From the NCBI GenBank assembly GCA_009925965.1, contig RFPW01000059.1, positions 1 to 10,619 of the forward strand: a stretch of DNA of 10,619 nucleotides. The letters run 5' to 3'. The stretch comes from Betaproteobacteria bacterium. GTDB lineage: Bacteria > Pseudomonadota > Gammaproteobacteria > Burkholderiales > Burkholderiaceae_E. Both the position numbers and the translations under genes were made by a program. The first letter of the stretch is position 1. Each line of letters starts with the position of its first letter. The notes beneath the pieces were generated by a model, which had not been told where the DNA came from, did no database searches, and was given only the letters and a program-made list of their open reading frames with translations. Positions 1-6,544 of this stretch are shown one piece after another.

Positions 1-103
1 GCCCCAACCCCAACCAGGAACAAGCGGACAGAAGGCTCAGCGTGACCACAGCGATCAGCAGGCGACCGGGAAACGCCTTGACCAGCGTTTGGACATGCAT
101 CAT
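1..103 (-). CDS. bamB: BamB outer-membrane assembly lipoprotein, N-terminal fragment
   Basis: Only the first 34 codons lie in the window; the gene runs off the left edge. The visible peptide begins MMHVQTLVKAF and continues into a hydrophobic stretch ending in the lipobox L-S-A-C at about residues 25-28, so this is a lipoprotein signal peptide. The predicted start overlaps the stop of the YfgM-like gene as ATGA, with GGAG 7 nt upstream; a second ATG follows immediately. The identity as BamB, a beta-propeller scaffold of the BAM complex that inserts outer-membrane proteins, rests mainly on conserved order (hisS-yfgM-bamB) plus the lipoprotein signal. No propeller repeat is visible, so the specific name is an inference from context. 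Confidence 0.72.
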   Translation of the reverse strand, partial: MMHVQTLVKAFPGRLLIAVVTLSLLSACSWLGLG

Positions 104-750
104 GAACCCGCTCCGAACGTGTCAAGTTTGAGTTGAACCAGCGGCCGCAAGGGACTGTTGCTATCGAGTTTGCTCAGGGCATCTTTCCACGCTGCCCTGG
201 CCTCATCGGCCCGACCCAATTCAGCCAGTAAATCGGCCCGCCGGTCGATCCAGGAACCGGCCATCTCCGCGGGGGGAGCTCCCTCGAGAAGTTTGAGTCC
301 TGCATCGAGTTGCGACCGGTCGGCAACCCCCTCGTCTAGCAGCATCCCAGCCAGGCGGATCCTTGCCACGGCCTGAATCCCGGAGTCGCGTCCGTGCTCG
401 ACGGCCCAGGTCAAGGTCGTTCGGGCAGACTTGGCGTCCCCCGCGTCCAGCTGGGCCCGTGCAACACGCAATGCGGCCATCGAGGCATAAGCGGTACGGC
501 GGTAATCGTTCATGAGGGTTGAGGCCATCGGCGTGGCCTCAGACAACTGCCCACGACGTAATGCTTCGTCCATCTTTTCGTGAATTGCAGACGCCGCGCC
601 CGCCTGGCGTAGTTCCCACCAGCCCCAGCCACGCCAACCGGCAACGACGAGCAGCACCAGAGTCAAACCCAGCGTGATCCAGTTGCCCCAGCGACTCCAG
701 AATGCCTTCAGTTCGTCGAGGCGTTCCTGTTCTTCAAGATCGTAGGCCAT
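100..750 (-). CDS. YfgM-like TPR-type membrane-anchored protein
   Basis: This 216-residue protein begins MAYDLEEQERLDELKAFW, the characteristic cytoplasmic N-terminus of the YfgM family. One membrane helix follows (about residues 24-44, rich in L, V, G and W), then a long helical periplasmic region with TPR-like Ala-rich repeats (about 50-195). Family members sit between hisS and bamB; E. coli YfgM associates with the periplasmic chaperone PpiD and the Sec translocon, and a similar envelope-chaperone role is inferred here. The frame stays open upstream, but the start at 750 is chosen because GAGGAAGG lies just before it and because the family N-terminus begins there. The gene overlaps the end of hisS by 17 nt and bamB by 4 nt, which suggests translational coupling. 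Confidence 0.88.
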   Translation of the reverse strand: MAYDLEEQERLDELKAFWSRWGNWITLGLTLVLLVVAGWRGWGWWELRQAGAASAIHEKMDEALRRGQLSEATPMASTLMNDYRRTAYASMAALRVARAQLDAGDAKSARTTLTWAVEHGRDSGIQAVARIRLAGMLLDEGVADRSQLDAGLKLLEGAPPAEMAGSWIDRRADLLAELGRADEARAAWKDALSKLDSNSPLRPLVQLKLDTFGAGS

Positions 751-2092
751 GCCCTTCCTCATTCGATCGATACAGGGCATCAAGCACTGTATTCGGCAGG
801 TCTGCCAGCGCAACGCTCTGCTGAACATTGTTCTGAGTTAAATCACCGCGGTCAGCGCGCAACCACTTGATCGCGGCTTCGTCGCGAGCGGCTTCTTCCT
901 CGCCAATCACAACCGCAAGCGTTGCCCCGCTGGCATCGGCGCGTTTGAACTGACTCTTGAAACTGCCGCCACCGCAATGCAGGATGACATCGAGCCCAGC
1001 GTCACGCAGGCGCTCCGCAGACCGAAACGCCAAACGCCCGGCAGCTTGGCCCTGATGCACCACATAAACGGAACACGCGGCGGACGCAACTGCTTCGCCT
1101 TGTTCACGCAGCAACTCAATCAAGCGTTCGACCCCAATCGCGAAACCACAGGCCGGGGTGGGCTTACCACCCATTTGCTCAACCAGGGGGTCATAACGAC
1201 CGCCGCCGCAGACGGTTCCCTGCGCACCCAGCATCGTGGTGGTCCACTCGAAAACGGTCCGGTTGTAGTAATCGAGCCCGCGCACCAAACGTGGGTTCAA
1301 ACGATAGGGAATACCGAGATCTGCGAGCAACTGCTGAAGGCCTTCGAAATGCGTGCGCGAGTCTGTGCCCAGAAAGTCGACGGGCTTTGGCGCGGCCTCA
1401 ATCAGCGTCTGCAGCGCAGGATTTTTAGAGTCCAGAATCCGCATCGGATTGGCATGCATACGACGCTTTGAATCATCATCGAGTTGATCAAGATGCTGTT
1501 CAAAATAAGCAATCAAGGCGGCTCGATGCGCGAGTCGTTCGCTCGCGTCTCCAATCGAGTTCAACTCAAGTTGCAGACCGTCCAGACCCAGGTCGTCCCA
1601 CAGGCGCTGAGCCATGGCGATGACTTCGGCGTCGATGTCGGGTCCGTCGAATCCGATCGCCTCAATACCAATCTGATGAAACTGACGATAACGACCTCGT
1701 TGGGGCCGCTCGTGCCGGAACATCGGTCCGAAGTACCAGAGTCGACGGGGCCCTTCATAGGTCAGGTGATGTTCAATCACTGACCTCACAACGCCGGCGG
1801 TGTTCTCGGGGCGCAACGTGAGATGTTCACCATTGAGAGCGTCGACAAAGGAATACATCTCTTTCTCGACAATATCTGTCGCCGAACCAATCCCACGAGC
1901 AAACAGCGAAGTGGGCTCAACGATCGGCGTGCGAATCTGTTGGTAGCCATAGCCACGGGTCCAGTCACGGACGGCATCGTCAACCATTTCCCAGTAGTGG
2001 GCATCTGCCGGCAGCAAATCATTCATGCCCTTGACGCCCGTTAGGGCTACGGGCTTTGCTGCGGGTTTGGGCGCAAGCTTCGCGTCGGTCAT
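734..2092 (-). CDS. hisS: Histidine--tRNA ligase (HisRS)
   Basis: This 452-residue class II aminoacyl-tRNA synthetase attaches histidine to tRNA-His using ATP. Visible family signatures are LRPE (about 93-96), the motif 2 loop FRHERPQRGRYRQF (125-138), the histidine-specific LVRGLDYYNRT (269-279), GGGRYD (296-301) and the motif 3 segment CGFAIGVERL (315-324). The C-terminal anticodon-binding domain (about 340-440) contains the common GGGSFKSQFKRAD stretch. The length is slightly above E. coli HisRS, explained by a short Lys/Pro/Ala-rich N-terminal extension (residues 1-15). The ATG overlaps the ispG stop as ATGA, so the two are probably translationally coupled. The 3' end overlaps the yfgM-like gene by 17 nt. 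All catalytic motifs look intact. Confidence 0.97.
   Translation of the reverse strand: MTDAKLAPKPAAKPVALTGVKGMNDLLPADAHYWEMVDDAVRDWTRGYGYQQIRTPIVEPTSLFARGIGSATDIVEKEMYSFVDALNGEHLTLRPENTAGVVRSVIEHHLTYEGPRRLWYFGPMFRHERPQRGRYRQFHQIGIEAIGFDGPDIDAEVIAMAQRLWDDLGLDGLQLELNSIGDASERLAHRAALIAYFEQHLDQLDDDSKRRMHANPMRILDSKNPALQTLIEAAPKPVDFLGTDSRTHFEGLQQLLADLGIPYRLNPRLVRGLDYYNRTVFEWTTTMLGAQGTVCGGGRYDPLVEQMGGKPTPACGFAIGVERLIELLREQGEAVASAACSVYVVHQGQAAGRLAFRSAERLRDAGLDVILHCGGGSFKSQFKRADASGATLAVVIGEEEAARDEAAIKWLRADRGDLTQNNVQQSVALADLPNTVLDALYRSNEEGHGLRS
753..760 (-). promoter_or_regulatory. Strong Shine-Dalgarno that sets the yfgM-like start
   Basis: On the minus strand GAGGAAGG is followed by GC and then the ATG at 750. 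The site lies inside the last codons of hisS. It is the best ribosome-binding site in block A and decides for the 750 start over in-frame candidates further upstream. Confidence 0.7.
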
Positions 2093-3378
2093 GCGGGTTC
2101 CGCCTCACGCTGCCCCATCAGACCCGCGACCCCGTAACGTCGTTCGACGTATTGCGCGACGATGGCCTGAAACTCTTCAGCGATCCGGTCGCCCTTGAGT
2201 GTGACGGTGCGTTCGCCATCGACGAACACCGGCGCCACTGGCGCTTCGCCCGCGCCTGGCAAGCTGATACCGACATCGGCGAACTTCGATTCGCCGGGCC
2301 CGTTGACAACGCAACCCATGACGGCGACCGCCATCGTCTCGACGCCCGGATAGTTTGCGCGCCACTGGGGCATCTGTTCGCGAAGCCAACGCTGAATCGA
2401 GTCGGCCAACTCCTGAAAGAAGGTCGAGGTCGTGCGGCCACACCCGGGGCAAGCCGTTACCAATGGCGTAAATGCGCGCAAGCCCATGGTCTGGAGCATC
2501 TCCTGCGCGACGATGACTTCGCGAGTCCGATCGCCACCGGGCTCCGGCGTGAGCGATACCCGAATCGTGTCTCCAATGCCCTCCTGGAGTAACACCGCCA
2601 TCGCTGCCGTAGACGCCACGATCCCTTTGGAACCCATCCCGGCCTCTGTAAGTCCGAGGTGCAAAGCGAAATCAGAGCGACTGGCCAGATCGCGATAGAC
2701 CGCGATGAGATCCTGAACCGCTGATACCTTGCAGGACAGGACAATTTGATCGGGATTCAATCCCAACTCAATTGCACGAGCCGCGGAATCAAGCGCCGAA
2801 CGCACAAGTGCTTCACGCATGACGGCCGCCGAACCCAATGGGTCCGGGAGCGCAGCATTGGCGTCCATTAGACGGGCCAATAAATCCTGATCGAGACTGC
2901 CCCAATTGACCCCGATCCGAACGGCCTTGTCGTGCTGGCAGGCAATCTCAATCATGCGAGCGAAATTGTCGTCTCGCTTCGCACCGGTACCCACATTGCC
3001 GGGATTGATTCGGTACTTGGACAAGGCCTGAGCGCAGTCCGGGTATTGGGTCAACAAGCGATGCCCGTTGTAATGAAAGTCACCACACAAGGGGACCGAC
3101 ACGCCCATCCGATCGAGTTGTTCGCGGACCGCCGAAACCGCTTGTGCTGCTGCAGGCGAGTTGACCGTCACTCGAACGATTTCGCTCCCGGCCGCAGCCA
3201 GCGCTTTAACCTGAATCGCGGTCGCGATGACGTCCGCTGTATCGGTATTCGTCATGGACTGCACCACCACGGGCGCGTCGCCACCGATCTTGACCGTCCG
3301 ATCCCCCCACCGGACGGTGGCCATGCGGGTGGCATGCCGGTTCAGCGGCCCGGGAATGTTGTGCTTACTGACACTCAT
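2089..3378 (-). CDS. ispG: 4-hydroxy-3-methylbut-2-en-1-yl diphosphate synthase (IspG/GcpE)
   Basis: IspG carries out the penultimate step of the MEP isoprenoid pathway, reducing MEcPP to HMBPP with a [4Fe-4S] cluster. The 429-residue product has an N-terminal TIM-barrel region (VVVQSMTNTDTADV near 37-50, RINPGNVG at 123-130, LGLTEAG at 241-247) and a C-terminal cluster domain. The cluster cysteines are C310 and C313 (CPGCGRT) and C356 (GCVVNGPGE), with the conserved glutamate E363 of NGPGE. The spacing between C313 and C356 is about ten residues longer than in E. coli IspG; I recall extended versions as common in betaproteobacteria. The gene starts 7 nt after rodZ without a clear Shine-Dalgarno sequence and overlaps hisS by 4 nt. 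Confidence 0.97.
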   Translation of the reverse strand: MSVSKHNIPGPLNRHATRMATVRWGDRTVKIGGDAPVVVQSMTNTDTADVIATAIQVKALAAAGSEIVRVTVNSPAAAQAVSAVREQLDRMGVSVPLCGDFHYNGHRLLTQYPDCAQALSKYRINPGNVGTGAKRDDNFARMIEIACQHDKAVRIGVNWGSLDQDLLARLMDANAALPDPLGSAAVMREALVRSALDSAARAIELGLNPDQIVLSCKVSAVQDLIAVYRDLASRSDFALHLGLTEAGMGSKGIVASTAAMAVLLQEGIGDTIRVSLTPEPGGDRTREVIVAQEMLQTMGLRAFTPLVTACPGCGRTTSTFFQELADSIQRWLREQMPQWRANYPGVETMAVAVMGCVVNGPGESKFADVGISLPGAGEAPVAPVFVDGERTVTLKGDRIAEEFQAIVAQYVERRYGVAGLMGQREAEPA

Positions 3379-3385
3379 ATTGCGA

Positions 3386-4057
3386 TCAACGAAGGTTTTG
3401 CGCCGGAACCGATTCGATCACGGTGGGCCCGGTCGGTGATGAATTGGAGGGGGAGCCGCTCTGTGCTCCGCTCTGTGATCCGCTCTGTACTCCATTTTGT
3501 GAATCATTTTGCACGCCGCTCACACCCGGGGGCGAGCTTACTGCGCCGTCTGCAGGCGCACCGACCGGCCCCAACGCGGGAACGCTGCCAGGCGCCATGC
3601 CGGATTTTTGCCCAACGGGCGTTGATCGGCCAAAAAAGAGAGCGAAAGCGGCAAGGGCCGCCACAATCACGACGGCCAACAAAATCCAATTGCGTCGACT
3701 ACCGGAAGACCCCGAGAAATCCAGGCCATCGGCACGCGGCATGGGTGCGCTAAGAGAGGCGGCTGAGCGGAGATCGCTAGGTTCGCCGGCCGGGCCAAGG
3801 GTTTCGATCAGGGGCTCTACACCCACCCCCAACATGCGGCCATAACCCCTCAGGGCGCCGCGAATAAACGTGCCGCCGGGAAGTTCATGCCAATGACCCT
3901 TTTCCATCGCTTCGATTTGGCGAACCGCCAGACGCATCCGCTGGGCTGCTTCCTGGATCGACCAACCGCGTGCCTCGCGCACGGCCGCCAGTTCGGCCGC
4001 CGTCCCAATCCCCAGGGTGCCGGCACCTGAACCGCTATCGGGATTCATGTCTGTCAT
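3386..4057 (-). CDS. rodZ: RodZ-like helix-turn-helix membrane protein, lacking the usual C-terminal domain
   Basis: The 223-residue product has a cytoplasmic Xre/Cro-type helix-turn-helix region (about 20-82, including REARGWSIQEAAQRM and the RodZ-like LPGGTFIRGALRGYGRML). A polar linker follows, then one membrane helix (about 124-143, after RRN), then an 80-residue periplasmic tail. RodZ links the MreB cytoskeleton to the cell-wall elongation machinery, and position upstream of ispG is typical. The usual beta-rich periplasmic domain (DUF4115) is missing: the tail is Pro/Gly/Ser/Gln-rich and carries five degenerate four-residue repeats. Only 7 nt separate its stop from ispG, so no detached domain is hidden downstream. 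The start at 4057 lies 14 nt after rlmN; no strong ribosome-binding site is seen, and a second ATG occurs three codons later. Confidence 0.85.
   Translation of the reverse strand: MTDMNPDSGSGAGTLGIGTAAELAAVREARGWSIQEAAQRMRLAVRQIEAMEKGHWHELPGGTFIRGALRGYGRMLGVGVEPLIETLGPAGEPSDLRSAASLSAPMPRADGLDFSGSSGSRRNWILLAVVIVAALAAFALFFGRSTPVGQKSGMAPGSVPALGPVGAPADGAVSSPPGVSGVQNDSQNGVQSGSQSGAQSGSPSNSSPTGPTVIESVPAQNLR
3458..3517 (-). repeat. Five-unit 12-nt tandem repeat inside the rodZ tail
   Basis: Five consecutive 12-nt units, read on the minus strand, encode GVQN, DSQN, GVQS, GSQS and GAQS. The last three units are nearly identical (GGAnnACAGAGC type). The reading frame is kept throughout because the unit is a multiple of three. 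It looks like slippage-driven expansion in a disordered linker. Confidence 0.85.
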
Positions 4058-4071
4058 GATCGGCTCATTGT

Positions 4072-5232
4072 TTAGTGGGGTGCTGCGGCGCGCTCAATCG
4101 GAATCGGAATGATTTTGCCTTCCAGGCGCTCTGCACGGCGAGTCCGATCCCGAACATCACCCGCGAGTTGACCGCACGCGGCATCAATATCATCACCCCG
4201 CGTACGCCGCACAGTTGTCACGATACCAGCGTCCGAAAGCCGGCGGGCAAAGCGCAGGATGCGATCTGTTGGCGAACGCCGCAAGCCCGATCCAGGAAAA
4301 GGATTAAAGGGAATCAAGTTGAACTTACACGGCAAATCAGCCACCCAACGCAAGACTTGATCAGCCTGATCCTCGGAATCATTCACACCGTCCAGCATCA
4401 CGTACTCGAAAGTCACAAAATCTCGCGGGGCCGATTGCAGGTACCGGGAGCATGCTGACCAGAGTTGATCCAACGGATACTTTCGGTTCAGTGGCACCAA
4501 TTGGTCACGCAAGGCATCAATGGGCGCGTGCAATGACACCGCCAATGCAACCGGGCAGTCTTCACGCAGCCGATCCATCATCGGAATCACCCCAGAGGTC
4601 GACACCGTGACCCGCCGCCGCGACAAACCATAGGCCCGGTCATCGAGCATCAACCGAAGCGCTGCGAGAGTGACGTCGTAGTTCAGCAGGGGCTCGCCCA
4701 TCCCCATGAACACGACATTCGAAATTTTGCGTTCGGCGCCCGCTGCGGTGCCACCGAGCGCCTGCTCGGCCCACCACAACTGGCCAATCACCTCATCGAG
4801 TCGGAGGTTTCGCGAGAAGCCCTGTTTGCCAGTGGAGCAAAAACGACAATCAACCGCGCACCCGGCCTGTGTCGAAACGCAAAGCGTGCCGCGAGCGCTC
4901 TCGGGAATAAACACCATCTCGACCGCGTTGCCCTGACCCACGTCCAGCAACCACTTGCGAGTCTCGTCTGCCGCCCGATGGTCTGTGAGCACCGCGGGAG
5001 CCCGAACCTCGGCGTTCGCTGCCAGATGCTCGCGCAGCGTGCGTGCCAGATCGGTCATGGCGTCAAACTCGCCGACACCGCGCTGGTGAATCCATTTGAG
5101 GAGTTGCTGAGCCCGAAAGGGTTTTTCGCCCCAGTTTGCGCACAAAGCCACCAACCCGGCGGCGTCCAAACCCAGCAGGTTTACCCGATCACCGACCGGG
5201 TCGTTCTTCAGGGGCGGATTGGTTCCGTGCAA
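4072..5232 (-). CDS. rlmN: Dual-specificity 23S rRNA/tRNA adenine-C2 methyltransferase RlmN (radical SAM)
   Basis: RlmN methylates C2 of A2503 in 23S rRNA and A37 of some tRNAs. The radical-SAM cluster motif CAVDCRFC and the following STGKQGFSRN are intact, as is FMGMGEPLLN. The second catalytic cysteine lies in RRTRGDDIDAACGQ near the C-terminus. No ATG occurs in this frame between the end of ndk and the conserved domain; the nearest ones lie inside ndk and would add a non-homologous Arg/Pro/Ser-rich extension. I therefore chose the TTG at 5232, one nucleotide after the ndk stop. It gives 386 residues with cysteines at 118, 125, 129, 132 and 353. The first four equal the E. coli numbering as I recall it (384 aa, second catalytic Cys 355). 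The start codon is the uncertain part; the identity is not. Confidence 0.93.
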   Translation of the reverse strand: MHGTNPPLKNDPVGDRVNLLGLDAAGLVALCANWGEKPFRAQQLLKWIHQRGVGEFDAMTDLARTLREHLAANAEVRAPAVLTDHRAADETRKWLLDVGQGNAVEMVFIPESARGTLCVSTQAGCAVDCRFCSTGKQGFSRNLRLDEVIGQLWWAEQALGGTAAGAERKISNVVFMGMGEPLLNYDVTLAALRLMLDDRAYGLSRRRVTVSTSGVIPMMDRLREDCPVALAVSLHAPIDALRDQLVPLNRKYPLDQLWSACSRYLQSAPRDFVTFEYVMLDGVNDSEDQADQVLRWVADLPCKFNLIPFNPFPGSGLRRSPTDRILRFARRLSDAGIVTTVRRTRGDDIDAACGQLAGDVRDRTRRAERLEGKIIPIPIERAAAPH

Positions 5233-5233
5233 A

Positions 5234-5659
5234 TCAGCGCGAGTGAATCGCCATGGCGGGGAAGAAGAAGGCGATTTCGTTCGCTGCGGTCTCAGAGGCG
5301 TCCGAGCCATGAACGGCATTGGCATCGATACTCTGCGCAAAGTCGGCGCGAATCGTTCCAGGTGCCGCTTTCTTAGGATCGGTTGCTCCCATCAGATCGC
5401 GGTTCTTAGCGATTGCGCCCTCGCCTTCGAGGACCTGCACCATGACAGGACCAGAGATCATGAAATGTACAAGATCCTTGAAGAAGGGACGTTCGCGGTG
5501 GACCCCATAGAACGCCTCGGCATCGGCCTGCGAAAGCTGCATCATGCGCGAGGCGATGATTTTGAGCCCGGCCTCTTCAAATCGGGACAGGATGCGACCG
5601 ATGACGTTGCTCGCGACCGCGTCGGGCTTGATAATGGAAAGGGTGCGCTCAATGGCCAT
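5234..5659 (-). CDS. ndk: Nucleoside diphosphate kinase
   Basis: Ndk equalises NTP and dNTP pools by ping-pong phosphate transfer through a phosphohistidine. The 141-residue protein is of family-standard length. It shows the N-terminal ERTLSIIKPDAV (K11), Y51 of the FYGVH segment, the MISGPVMVQVLEG strand (67-79), R87, T93, R104 and the active-site NAVHGSD with H117. The start at 5659 is chosen because MAIERTLSIIKPDA is the canonical N-terminus and GGAG lies 5 nt upstream (5665-5668); upstream in-frame extension is not conserved. It is the first gene of block A, preceded by a possible extended -10 promoter and followed at once by rlmN. Confidence 0.97.
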   Translation of the reverse strand: MAIERTLSIIKPDAVASNVIGRILSRFEEAGLKIIASRMMQLSQADAEAFYGVHRERPFFKDLVHFMISGPVMVQVLEGEGAIAKNRDLMGATDPKKAAPGTIRADFAQSIDANAVHGSDASETAANEIAFFFPAMAIHSR

Positions 5660-5702
5660 GCGAACTCCGGAATTCGTAGACGTTTCAAAGGGAAAGCCCA
5701 CG

Positions 5703-5711
5703 AGTTTATCA
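5703..5711 (-). promoter_or_regulatory. Candidate extended -10 promoter for ndk
   Basis: The minus strand reads TGATAAACT, a TGn motif joined to a -10-like hexamer that matches TATAAT at four of six positions. No good -35 box is seen at 16-18 nt upstream. Transcription would begin near 5697, giving a leader of about 40 nt that contains the ndk Shine-Dalgarno at 5665-5668. The assignment is by eye only. Confidence 0.35.
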
Positions 5712-5783
5712 CGCGAGTTTTTTGACCATCGCGCGTAAGCCCCGCGCCGCGGTGTCGACCACGTCCTAAGGGCAAGTCTCGAC

Positions 5784-5812
5784 TTGAATGGTTTGGGGCG
5801 GTGCTCTAGAGT
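5784..5812 (+). promoter_or_regulatory. Candidate sigma-70 promoter for the BI-1/YccA-family gene
   Basis: TTGAAT (5784-5789) and TAGAGT (5807-5812) are separated by exactly 17 nt; each matches its consensus at four of six positions. Transcription would start near 5819, leaving a short leader with GAGG at 5830-5833 before the ATG at 5846. The optimal spacing and the position make it the best promoter candidate on this strand. Confidence 0.45.
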
Positions 5813-5845
5813 CCGCTACTTCATCACTTGAGGATTATCTCCATC

Positions 5846-6544
5846 ATGGCTTTTGACAACCAACATCCGCTGTTCGCGACGCAAGGTGCACTCGCGGGTG
5901 CAACCCGAAACCGAGTCCTGCGCAATACCTACGCGCTTTTGGCCCTGTCCATGATCCCTACGGTTCTGGGCGCGTTCGTCGGTTTGCGCACCGGATTTTC
6001 GCTGCTCGCCGGAAGTCCCTTCATGGGCGCCATCCTGTTTCTTGGTATTGCCTTTGGCTTCTTCTACGCGATTGAACGGACCAAAGACAGCGGCCTGGGC
6101 GTCGCCCTGTTGCTCGCTTTCACGTTCTTCATGGGCCTGATGCTGACGCAACTACTGTCGCACGTTCTAAGTATGTCGAACGGTGGGCGCCTGATCATGG
6201 CGGCGTTTGGCGGCACTGCAGTGATCTTCGGCGCAATGGCTACGGTAGCAACGGTAAGCAAACGTGACTTCTCGGGCCTTGGGCGCTGGATGTTCGTCGG
6301 CATGCTGGTTGTCCTCGTCGCCAGTCTCGCCAACATCTGGCTGCAATTGCCAGCACTCATGCTGGCCCTGTCCGTGATCGTCATTGGCATCATGTCAGCG
6401 TTCATCCTGATCGACGTTCAGCGCGTCGTGAACGGCGGTGAGACCAACTATGTGACGGCAACCCTTTCGATTTACCTGAGCATCTACAACATCTTCACGA
6501 ACCTGTTGTCGCTCCTGGGAATCTTCGGCGGCGAACGCGACTAA
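5846..6544 (+). CDS. Bax inhibitor-1/YccA-family seven-helix membrane protein
   Basis: The 232-residue protein has a hydrophilic N-terminus (MAFDNQHPLF) and about seven membrane helices, near residues 29-48, 55-76, 84-104, 116-137, 147-164, 168-193 and 207-227. The C-terminal signature DVQRVVNGGETNYVTATLSI fits the BI-1 (UPF0005) family. Members include E. coli YccA, an inhibitor of the FtsH protease, and YetJ-type calcium-leak proteins; which role applies here is unknown. At the second aspartate position of the YetJ di-aspartyl pH sensor (LYLDI in many members) this protein has Ser (IYLSIYNIF, S212), more like YccA. The start at 5846 is chosen over an in-frame TTG at 5828 because the latter overlaps the likely ribosome-binding site. 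It is the only plus-strand gene here. Confidence 0.92.
   Translation: MAFDNQHPLFATQGALAGATRNRVLRNTYALLALSMIPTVLGAFVGLRTGFSLLAGSPFMGAILFLGIAFGFFYAIERTKDSGLGVALLLAFTFFMGLMLTQLLSHVLSMSNGGRLIMAAFGGTAVIFGAMATVATVSKRDFSGLGRWMFVGMLVVLVASLANIWLQLPALMLALSVIVIGIMSAFILIDVQRVVNGGETNYVTATLSIYLSIYNIFTNLLSLLGIFGGERD

Noticed and set aside
3458..3517. Tandem repeat as a CRISPR array
   Set aside because: The units are 12 nt, contiguous without spacers, and in frame within rodZ.
2932..3753. Long plus-strand open frame opposite ispG and rodZ
   Set aside because: It is antisense to two clear genes, has no family resemblance, and its composition is Arg/His-rich as expected for the reverse strand of GC-rich coding DNA.
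5234..5340. RlmN starting at 5340 inside ndk
   Set aside because: It would add 36 residues of Arg/Pro/Ser-rich sequence that is only the second frame of the ndk 3' end and lacks a ribosome-binding site.
5828..5845. TTG at 5828 as the start of the BI-1-family gene
   Set aside because: It overlaps the likely Shine-Dalgarno GAGG, and the ATG at 5846 gives a normal family N-terminus.
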